From Bacteroidales bacterium UBA4331 (lineage in GTDB: Bacteria; Bacteroidota; Bacteroidia; Bacteroidales; Paludibacteraceae), in contig DGTR01000031.1 of the NCBI GenBank assembly GCA_002394395.1, forward strand, positions 15,847 to 79,846: a DNA stretch of 64,000 nt. Reading direction: 5' to 3'. This document shows positions 1 through 6,047 of this stretch, one piece after another (the first letter of the stretch is position 1; each line of letters begins with the position of its first letter). Below the pieces are notes generated by a model. It was not told the DNA's origin. It ran no database searches and worked only from the letters and a program-made list of their open reading frames with translations. The position numbers were made by a program, and so were the translations under genes.

Positions 1-285
1 AAAGCGCAGTCGAAGCTCGTGAATATCGCCGGCAAGACCGGTACGGCGCAGTTGATCATCCCCGGCAGAGGGTACTCGGGCAAGCACCATAGGATGACTT
101 TTGTGGGGTATTTCCCGGAAGAGAACCCGCAGTACACGTGTATCTGCATGATTGAGGACCCGCAGTACCCGTATGACGCGGGAATGGACTGCGGCAGCAC
201 GGTGCGGGTGATTGCGGAGAAGACGATGGCGTACACGGGATGCTACGTTTGGAAGGATGGAAAACGCAAATTAGTAAAGAGATGA
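1..285 (+). CDS. ftsI: Penicillin-binding protein FtsI, C-terminal end (partial)
   Basis: This is the last 94 codons of a septal peptidoglycan transpeptidase; the rest lies left of the window. The reading frame is open from base 1. The KTGTA box that lines the penicillin-binding active site is at codons 12-16 of the fragment. It is followed by the FVGYFPEENPQY stretch and by STVRVIAEKTMAYTG, both typical of Bacteroidales FtsI. The protein ends soon after the transpeptidase domain with a basic tail and no PASTA domain. Its stop codon overlaps the murE start (ATGA), so the two are translationally coupled in the dcw cluster. The assignment as FtsI rather than another class B PBP rests mainly on the murE-mraY-murD neighbours. 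Confidence 0.9.
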   Translation, partial: KAQSKLVNIAGKTGTAQLIIPGRGYSGKHHRMTFVGYFPEENPQYTCICMIEDPQYPYDAGMDCGSTVRVIAEKTMAYTGCYVWKDGKRKLVKR

Positions 286-1754
286 TACTCAGCGAATTAT
301 TAAAAGTTATCGAGCCGATAGAGGTGATCGGCGAGACGAACAAAGAGATCAAGGGTCTGCATTTTGACAGCCGAAAGATCGGAGAAGGTGACTTATTCGT
401 TGCCCAAGTCGGCACAGCAGTAGATGGCCACACGTTCATTGACGGTTGTGTCGAAAAAGGGGCAGCGGCGGTCGTTTTGAGTGATCGTGCATTCATGCAC
501 GATGCGAAGGACGTGACCTATATTTTGGTTGAGAATACGGATAAGGCGTTGGGATTGTTGGCGAGCAAGTGGTTCGGCGAGCCGAGTAAGGCGTTGACGC
601 TGGTTGGCGTGACGGGTACAAACGGCAAGACCACTATCGCGACGCTGCTGTACAAACTCGTTCGGGCGTTAGGGCACAAGGCAGGACTGCTGTCCACCGT
701 GGTCAATTATATCGAGGACGAGGCGGTGGCTGCAACGCACACGACGCCGGACGCGATTGAGTTGAACGGATTGCTGAGACGGATGGTGGATGCCGGATGC
801 GAGTATGCGTTCATGGAGGTTTCCTCCCATGCCATCGCACAGGAGCGAATTGCAGGACTGGATTTTGATGGGGCGCTGTTTACCAACCTGACAAGGGATC
901 ATATTGACTACCATAAGACTTTTGACAACTACCGGGATACAAAGAAAAGGCTTTTTGACGGGTTGAAGAAGAGTGCTTTTGCGGTGACGAACAAAGACGA
1001 CAAGAACGGGTTGGTGATGACGCAAAACTGCAAGGCGGAAGTGAAGACCTACTCCACCCGCTCGCTGGCGGACTATAAGGCACAGATTTTGGAGGAAGGA
1101 TTTGAGGGGATGATGCTGAATATCAACGGCAAAGAGGTTTTTGTGCCGCTGGTGGGACGGTTCAATGTCAGCAACCTGCTGTGTATCTACGGCGCAGCGT
1201 TGTGTCTGGGATTTGAGGAACTGGAGGTGTTGCGTGTGCTGAGTACGTTGAAGCCGGTGAACGGTCGGTTTGAGACAATCAGAAGCCCGAAAGGCTGGAC
1301 GGCGATTATAGATTACGCCCACACGCCGGACGCGGTAGATAATGTGATAAGTACCATAAGGGAGATCATAGATGGTCAAAAGTCGAAAGTCGAAAGTCGA
1401 AAGCCAAGATTGATCACCGTGATCGGTTGCGGAGGAAACCGGGACAAGGGCAAACGACCGATGATGGCGCAGATTGCGAAGAGGGGAAGCGAGCAGTTGA
1501 TCCTGACGAGCGATAACCCGCGTGACGAAGAGCCGGCAGCTATCCTGAATGACATGAAAGCCGGTCTGACAGAAGAGGAGCTGAGGAGTACGTTGGTTAT
1601 CGAGGACCGCGAAGCGGCTATCCAGACGGCTTGCACCCTGGCGCAGAAAGGCGATGTGATTCTGGTGGCAGGCAAGGGCCATGAGGACTACCAGATTATC
1701 AAAGGGGTCAAGCACCATTTTGATGACCACGAGATTGTGAGACGATATTTATGA
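282..1754 (+). CDS. murE: UDP-MurNAc-L-Ala-D-Glu:meso-diaminopimelate ligase MurE
   Basis: MurE adds the third residue of the peptidoglycan stem peptide in the cytoplasm, using ATP. The 490-residue protein has the Mur ligase P-loop GVTGTNGKTT near residue 108, the TTPDAIELN segment that contacts the tripeptide, and the DNPR motif near residue 411, which in this family marks meso-DAP rather than lysine as substrate. I start it at the ATG that overlaps the ftsI stop; the longest frame begins at 240, inside ftsI. Two foreign-looking pieces are embedded in frame: a perfect palindrome at 484-503 (residues DRAFMHD) and a four-unit 7-nt repeat at 1375-1402 (residues QKSKVESRK) lying between the central and C-terminal domains. 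Confidence 0.95.
   Translation: MILSELLKVIEPIEVIGETNKEIKGLHFDSRKIGEGDLFVAQVGTAVDGHTFIDGCVEKGAAAVVLSDRAFMHDAKDVTYILVENTDKALGLLASKWFGEPSKALTLVGVTGTNGKTTIATLLYKLVRALGHKAGLLSTVVNYIEDEAVAATHTTPDAIELNGLLRRMVDAGCEYAFMEVSSHAIAQERIAGLDFDGALFTNLTRDHIDYHKTFDNYRDTKKRLFDGLKKSAFAVTNKDDKNGLVMTQNCKAEVKTYSTRSLADYKAQILEEGFEGMMLNINGKEVFVPLVGRFNVSNLLCIYGAALCLGFEELEVLRVLSTLKPVNGRFETIRSPKGWTAIIDYAHTPDAVDNVISTIREIIDGQKSKVESRKPRLITVIGCGGNRDKGKRPMMAQIAKRGSEQLILTSDNPRDEEPAAILNDMKAGLTEEELRSTLVIEDREAAIQTACTLAQKGDVILVAGKGHEDYQIIKGVKHHFDDHEIVRRYL
484..503. repeat. 20-bp palindrome inside murE
   Basis: ATCGTGCATTCATGCACGAT is a perfect inverted repeat with 9-bp arms and a 2-nt loop. An almost identical element, differing only in the loop, occurs inside mfd at 39295-39314, where it is read in the same frame (RALMHD there, RAFMHD here). 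Related 20-bp palindromes lie at 4973-4992 and 24787-24806. Confidence 0.7.
1375..1402 (+). repeat. 7-nt micro-repeat (4 units) in murE
   Basis: Four consecutive 7-mers, one GTCAAAA followed by three GTCGAAA. They encode QKSKVESRK in frame. The same unit recurs in murD, the DUF58 gene, rimP (twice), dxr and the fumarase gene, always in the orientation that reads GTCGAAA on the coding strand. Confidence 0.9.
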
Positions 1755-1771
1755 TTTAGGATTTAGGATTT

Positions 1772-3043
1772 ATGCTTTATTCATTATTTACCCATTTTAG
1801 CGATGTGTTAGGTGCGCGGTTGTTCACCTATATCTCGTTCAGAGCTATTTTAGCGGGGGTCATCGGACTGCTCGTGAGTATCTGGTTTGGCGACCGGTTT
1901 ATCAATTTTATGAAGCGTCATCATATTTCTGAGACGCAGCGGGACGAGAAGACCGATCCGTTCAATGTAGCGAAAAAAGGCGTGCCGACGATGGGAGGTC
2001 TGATTGTCATTGCGGCGATTCTGATTCCGTGTCTGCTATTAGGTAAGTTGACGAATGTCTATATGATTCTGATGCTCGTCACGACCCTGTTGATGGGGGC
2101 TCTGGGCTTTGCGGACGACTATATCAAGACGTTCAAAAAGAACAAAGACGGTCTGAACGGATGGATAAAGATTGCAGGGCAAGTGAGCTTGGGTCTGATT
2201 GTGGGTCTGACGCTGCGTTTCTGCCCGGCGGTGAGTATGAATGAGGTGGTGACAAGTCATATAGAGAACAATGTGGTGGTCGTTGAGAAGACGCCGGAGA
2301 TCAAATCCACGCAAACGACGATTCCTTTTGTGAAGCACCATAACTTCAATTATGCGGACTTGTTCAGCTGGACCGGCGAGAACAATAAGTACCGGTTCGG
2401 ATGGATTTTCTTCGTGTTCCTGACGGTTTTTGTAGTAGCGGCGGTAAGTAACGGCGCGAACCTGAACGACGGCATGGATGGCATGTGTGCCGGCAACTCG
2501 GCGATTATCGGCGTAGCGTTGCTGATTTTAGCGTACACGAGCGGTAGTGTCGTTTGGGCGGAGTATTTCGATGTGATGTACATCCCTGGCAGCGAAGAGT
2601 TGGTGGTGTTTATGGCGGCATTTGTGGGTGCGTTAGTGGGTTATCTGTGGTTTAACGGATTCCCGGCGCAGGTGTTCATGGGCGATACGGGAAGTCTGAC
2701 AGTCGGCGGAATTATCGGCGTTTGCGCGATGGTGATCCACAAGGAATTGATGGTGCCTGTACTGTGCGGAATATTCCTTATGGAGAGCGTGAGTGTGATT
2801 CTGCAGACGCAGGTGTATAAGTACTATAAGAAACGCGGGCAACATGTGCGGATCTGGAAGCGGACGCCGTTCCATGACCATTTCCGGACAAGTGTGGAGC
2901 AGGTGCTGAAGAATGATCCGACCTGTTCGATTGTGTTTAAGGGCAGCAAGAATCTGCACCACGAGACGAAGATCGTGCTGCGTTTTTGCATCGTGACGCT
3001 GATTCTGGCGGCGATTACTATATTGACGTTGAAGATAAGATAA
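1772..3043 (+). CDS. mraY: Phospho-MurNAc-pentapeptide transferase MraY
   Basis: MraY is an integral membrane enzyme that transfers phospho-MurNAc-pentapeptide to undecaprenyl phosphate, making lipid I. The 423-residue sequence has multiple hydrophobic segments, the motif MGGLIVI near residue 70, the Asp pair in GFADDYIKTFKKNKDGLNG near residue 115 and the NLNDGMDGMCAG segment. The NGFPAQVFMGDTGSLTVGG motif and the HDHF-type C-terminal loop are also present. It is longer than the roughly 360 residues of the E. coli enzyme because of an extra loop around residues 155-195, as is common in Bacteroidota. It follows murE after a 17-nt gap holding a short ATTTAGG-like micro-repeat, and murD starts 2 nt after it. 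Confidence 0.95.
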   Translation: MLYSLFTHFSDVLGARLFTYISFRAILAGVIGLLVSIWFGDRFINFMKRHHISETQRDEKTDPFNVAKKGVPTMGGLIVIAAILIPCLLLGKLTNVYMILMLVTTLLMGALGFADDYIKTFKKNKDGLNGWIKIAGQVSLGLIVGLTLRFCPAVSMNEVVTSHIENNVVVVEKTPEIKSTQTTIPFVKHHNFNYADLFSWTGENNKYRFGWIFFVFLTVFVVAAVSNGANLNDGMDGMCAGNSAIIGVALLILAYTSGSVVWAEYFDVMYIPGSEELVVFMAAFVGALVGYLWFNGFPAQVFMGDTGSLTVGGIIGVCAMVIHKELMVPVLCGIFLMESVSVILQTQVYKYYKKRGQHVRIWKRTPFHDHFRTSVEQVLKNDPTCSIVFKGSKNLHHETKIVLRFCIVTLILAAITILTLKIR

Positions 3044-3045
3044 AT

Positions 3046-4356
3046 ATGAAGCGAATTGTTGTTTTGGGAGCCGGAGAGAGCGGTAGCGGTGCTGCCATTC
3101 TGGCAAAGGAGAAGGGTTTTGATGTGTTTGTAAGCGACTGCGGGACGATCAGCGAACCGTATCGCGCGTTGCTGGACCAGAACGGGGTTCCATGGGAAGA
3201 CGGCAAGCACAGTGAGGAGTTGATTCTGAACGCCGACGAGGTGGTTAAATCGCCGGGTATACCTCTGACGGCTCCGCTGATTCAGAAACTGCAGGCACAA
3301 GGTACGCCGATTATCAGCGAGATTGAGTTTGCATCGAGATATACAAATGCGAAGATGATCTGTATCACCGGTTCAAACGGCAAGACGACCACCACTTCGT
3401 TGATTTTCTATATCTTGAAACAGGCAGGTCTGAATGTGGGTCTGGCAGGCAATATCGGCAACTCATTGGCGCTGCAGGTGGCGCATGAGGACCACGACTA
3501 CTACGTGATTGAGTTGAGTTCGTTCCAGCTGGACAACATGTATGATTTCAAGGCGGATATCGCCATTTTGCTGAATATCACGCCGGATCATCTGGATCGG
3601 TACGACTATAAGTTCCAGAACTACGTCGATGCGAAGTTCCGTATCACGAGAAATCAGACGAAGGAGGACAGCTTTATTTATTGGGCGGAGGATCCGGTTA
3701 TTGACAGAGAGATGAAGCGATTGCAGTTAGGGGCAACGCTTTATCCGTACGGATTTACGGTTCCTAATCCGCTGCCAGTGAGCGAAGAGGAGTTGGCGTT
3801 GAAGGGAAGGCATAATGTGCTGAACTCGATGGCAGCAACCATTGCAGCGAATGTAGTGGGAATCAAGAAAGAGGTCATCCGCGAGAGTCTGAAGACTTTT
3901 CAGGGGGTTGAGCACCGATTGCAATATGTGGCGACGGTTCGCGGCGTGAGATGGATTAATGACTCGAAGGCGACGAATGTGAACAGTTGTTGGTACGCGC
4001 TGGAGAGCATGACCACGCCGACTGTGCTGATTTTAGGAGGAAAGGATAAGGGCAACGACTACAGCGAGATAGATGATTTGGTGAAGGAGAAGTGCCACAC
4101 CTTGGTATTCATGGGTCTGCATAATGAGAAGTTAAGGGAACATTTCGGGAAATTAGTCGAAAGTCAAAAGTCGAAAGTCGAAAGACCCATTCAAATCATT
4201 GATACCAACAACCTGCATGACGCGGTACAAGCCGCTTATCAAGCGGCGCATGAAGGCGATACTGTGTTGCTGAGTCCGTGTTGCGCAAGTTTCGACCTCT
4301 TTAAGAGTTATGAGGACCGCGGTGAGCAGTTTATGGAGGCGGTTCGGAAGCTTTAA
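3046..4356 (+). CDS. murD: UDP-MurNAc-L-alanine:D-glutamate ligase MurD
   Basis: MurD adds D-glutamate to UDP-MurNAc-L-Ala. The 436-residue protein has an N-terminal Rossmann-type start (VVLGAGESGSGAA), the P-loop CITGSNGKTTT near residue 106, the ELSSFQLD and NITPDHLDRY motifs and the NDSKATN segment, which is highly diagnostic of MurD. The start at 3046 follows mraY by 2 nt; the longest frame runs upstream into mraY. Near the C-terminus a 28-nt block of four 7-mers (4156-4183) inserts VESQKSKVE just after the HFGKL segment. The cluster would normally continue with ftsW, murG and murC, but here the next gene on the same strand is an unrelated lipoprotein with its own promoter. Confidence 0.95.
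   Translation: MKRIVVLGAGESGSGAAILAKEKGFDVFVSDCGTISEPYRALLDQNGVPWEDGKHSEELILNADEVVKSPGIPLTAPLIQKLQAQGTPIISEIEFASRYTNAKMICITGSNGKTTTTSLIFYILKQAGLNVGLAGNIGNSLALQVAHEDHDYYVIELSSFQLDNMYDFKADIAILLNITPDHLDRYDYKFQNYVDAKFRITRNQTKEDSFIYWAEDPVIDREMKRLQLGATLYPYGFTVPNPLPVSEEELALKGRHNVLNSMAATIAANVVGIKKEVIRESLKTFQGVEHRLQYVATVRGVRWINDSKATNVNSCWYALESMTTPTVLILGGKDKGNDYSEIDDLVKEKCHTLVFMGLHNEKLREHFGKLVESQKSKVERPIQIIDTNNLHDAVQAAYQAAHEGDTVLLSPCCASFDLFKSYEDRGEQFMEAVRKL
4156..4183 (+). repeat. 7-nt micro-repeat (4 units) in murD
   Basis: Units GTCGAAA, GTCAAAA, GTCGAAA, GTCGAAA, in frame, giving VESQKSKVER. It is the same element as in murE and five other coding sites. Confidence 0.9.
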
Positions 4357-4387
4357 TGGTGTTAAATAAAGAAAAAAGGCAATAAAA

Positions 4388-4419
4388 TTTGCATATATGC
4401 AAAATTTGTAGTAATTTTG
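4388..4419 (+). promoter_or_regulatory. Bacteroidota-type promoter for the 4441 lipoprotein
   Basis: A TTTG (-33) at 4388-4391 and TAATTTTG (-7) at 4412-4419 are separated by exactly 20 nt, matching the known Bacteroidota sigma-ABfr consensus. Predicted transcription starts about 15 nt before the ATG at 4441. Confidence 0.75.
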
Positions 4420-4440
4420 CACGCAAAATTGAGAAATAAA

Positions 4441-4893
4441 ATGAAGACTATGATGAAAAAAGGCGTATTTTTTGCGCTGATGGTTGTTGTGGCGGTGGGT
4501 CTGAGCAGTTGCACGAAAGTGGTCAATGAGCCATGTCAGTTTAACAAGGTGAACGTCGATTTCCATGTACCTCAGAGTGCGTGGGCGTTTGACGAGACGA
4601 ACAGCTGGTACAGTTACTACTACGAGACGAACAAAATCACCGAGTACATATATGACTACGGCTCCTGGACCATGAGCCACGAGTACAACCCCGGCACCAA
4701 AGACGCGTTCTTGATTCAGTTGCCGGAGTTCCGCTTCATGCAGGACGAAGGAACGGGTGATTTCTACACGCAGCGTACAGATTACGAGGTGGGTGTGGGT
4801 TATGTGATTGTCTATGTGACTAACTCAGACTACGCGTATGAGCCGGGTTGGAAGCCGGATGAGATGTATTTCCACATGCAGATAAATTACTAA
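4441..4893 (+). CDS. Small lipoprotein of unknown function
   Basis: A 150-residue protein with a lipoprotein signal peptide: basic start (MKTMMKKG), hydrophobic stretch, and lipobox LSSC with the modified Cys near residue 22. The mature part is rich in aromatic and acidic residues (NSWYSYYYETNK, EYIYDYG) and seems to form one small soluble domain, probably periplasmic or on the outer membrane. I do not recognise the family. The longest frame starts with a TTG that lies inside the -7 promoter box, so I use the ATG at 4441. Its stop is 11 nt before the start of the DAHP synthase fusion, so the two are probably co-transcribed, which does not in itself suggest a function. Confidence 0.75.
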   Translation: MKTMMKKGVFFALMVVVAVGLSSCTKVVNEPCQFNKVNVDFHVPQSAWAFDETNSWYSYYYETNKITEYIYDYGSWTMSHEYNPGTKDAFLIQLPEFRFMQDEGTGDFYTQRTDYEVGVGYVIVYVTNSDYAYEPGWKPDEMYFHMQINY

Positions 4894-4904
4894 TTATCAG
4901 CCAA

Positions 4905-5963
4905 TTGATATACATAGCAGGCCCCTGCTCGGCGGAGAGTCGCGAGCAGGTGCTTGAGACCGCAGAGGCATTATCGCGCATCAATGCGCGATGGTCTTTT
5001 ATTTTTCGCGCGGGCGTGTGGAAGCCGCGCACAAGCCCGCACACGTTTCAGGGTGTGGGAGAAGAAGGGCTGGAGTGGCTCAAGGAAGTTAAGGAACGTT
5101 ATGGGATGGAGATTGCTACGGAGGTGGCGACACCTGAACATGTAGAGGCGGCTTTGAAAGCGAGAGTGGATTATTTGTGGATAGGCGCCAGGTCGTCTGC
5201 CAATCCCATCGTTGTGCAAGAGATTGCAACAGCGATAGGAGACCGGCTTCGCCTGACAGAACACAGACCGGCTTCGCCTGACAGGACACAGACCAAGACG
5301 ATATTAAAAGGTATTCTGATTAAGAATCCGGTGAATAACGATGCGGGATTGTGGATCGGGAATATCGAGCGGTTGGAGAAGACGGGTGTACCGGTGTTTG
5401 CGGTTCATCGTGGTTGTGGTCATCAGCCGTGTTGGGCGATGGCGCACGCGGTACGGTTGGCAAGGCCGGATATACCGATGTTGTTGGATCCGAGTCATAT
5501 GAGCGGTGATGCAAAGAAAGTGCCGGAGCTGATGAAGAAGATTGAGGAGCTGGGTCTGGACGGCGCAATGGTAGAAGTTCATTGCCGACCGGAGGAAGCG
5601 CTATCCGATGCCAAGCAGCAGATTACTCCTACTCAATTAGGTAATACCCTCGATTCGATTGTGTCTCGATTGTGTCTCGCCAGTCTGATTTGCCCACCTT
5701 CCGAAGAGAAGGAACTTAATTGGTTGCGGGCAGAGATAGATGAGTTGGATGAGCGATTATGGGAGACGATCTCGGCACGAATGGACGTCAGCCGACGAAT
5801 CGGGAAATGGAAGAAAGCGCATGACGTAGCCCCACTGCAGCCAAAACGATTCCAACAGTTGAGCGAACAAGTAGCGCATTTTGCAAAGGAGAATGGGTTG
5901 TCAGCAGATTTTGCGCAAGAGGTATTAAAATTGATACACGAAGAGAGCTTGAGACAGCAGTAA
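4905..5963 (+). CDS. DAHP synthase-chorismate mutase fusion enzyme
   Basis: The first roughly 240 residues are a class I DAHP synthase (IAGPCSAES, FRAGVWKPRTSPHTFQG, WIGARS, KNPVN, HRGCGHQPCW, LLDPSHMSGD). The enzyme joins phosphoenolpyruvate and erythrose 4-phosphate at the entry to the shikimate pathway. Residues from about 270 form an AroQ-type chorismate mutase (LRAEIDELDERLWETISARMDVSRRIGKWK), the step toward phenylalanine and tyrosine. Such fusions are known in Bacteroidota. The start appears to be TTG, as no ATG lies in a sensible place before IAGPCS. The gene is unusually rich in inserted repeats: a palindrome at 4973, a 25-nt tandem duplication at 5241-5290 just before KNPVN, and an 11-nt-period block at 5651-5692 in the linker between the two enzymes. 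Confidence 0.9.
   Translation: MIYIAGPCSAESREQVLETAEALSRINARWSFIFRAGVWKPRTSPHTFQGVGEEGLEWLKEVKERYGMEIATEVATPEHVEAALKARVDYLWIGARSSANPIVVQEIATAIGDRLRLTEHRPASPDRTQTKTILKGILIKNPVNNDAGLWIGNIERLEKTGVPVFAVHRGCGHQPCWAMAHAVRLARPDIPMLLDPSHMSGDAKKVPELMKKIEELGLDGAMVEVHCRPEEALSDAKQQITPTQLGNTLDSIVSRLCLASLICPPSEEKELNWLRAEIDELDERLWETISARMDVSRRIGKWKKAHDVAPLQPKRFQQLSEQVAHFAKENGLSADFAQEVLKLIHEESLRQQ
4973..4992. repeat. 20-bp palindrome inside the DAHP synthase gene
   Basis: ATCGCGCATCAATGCGCGAT: perfect 9-bp arms and a 2-nt loop, the same design and length as the palindromes in murE and mfd. Here it is read in a different frame (SRINAR). Confidence 0.65.
5241..5290 (+). repeat. 25-nt tandem duplication in the DAHP synthase gene
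   Basis: Two adjacent copies of a 25-nt unit beginning GACCGGCTTCGCCTGACAG, differing at one base. Because 25 is not a multiple of three, the copies are read in different frames (DRLRLTEH, then RPASPDRT), yet the gene stays open. The unit start resembles GACCGCTTCGCTCAAAG at 9706-9722. Confidence 0.85.
5651..5692 (+). repeat. 11-nt-period repeat, dispersed copy 1 (in CDS)
   Basis: A 42-nt block with an 11-nt period built on TGTCTCGAT. It matches the reverse complement of 62169-62210, far away in the window, at 38 of 42 positions with no gap. It encodes the linker between the DAHP synthase and chorismate mutase domains. Confidence 0.8.
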
Positions 5964-6040
5964 GATAAGAGCTGAGAGATAAGAGCTGAGAGCTGAGAGA
6001 TAAGAGCCGAGAGCTAAGAGCTGAGAGATAAGAGATAAAA
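5964..6040 (+). repeat. Intergenic micro-repeat GAGCTGAGAGATAAGA
   Basis: The gap between the fusion enzyme and the next gene is filled by imperfect repeats of GAGCTGAGA and GATAAGA. The same word in reverse complement appears inside dxr at about 53200-53222, where it encodes ALNSRLSA. Confidence 0.8.
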
Positions 6041-6047
6041 GTTCATA

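Noticed and set aside
669..1730. 353-codon open frame antisense to murE
   Set aside because: It is the complement of a certain gene, has no protein-like domains, and antisense frames are often open in this genome.
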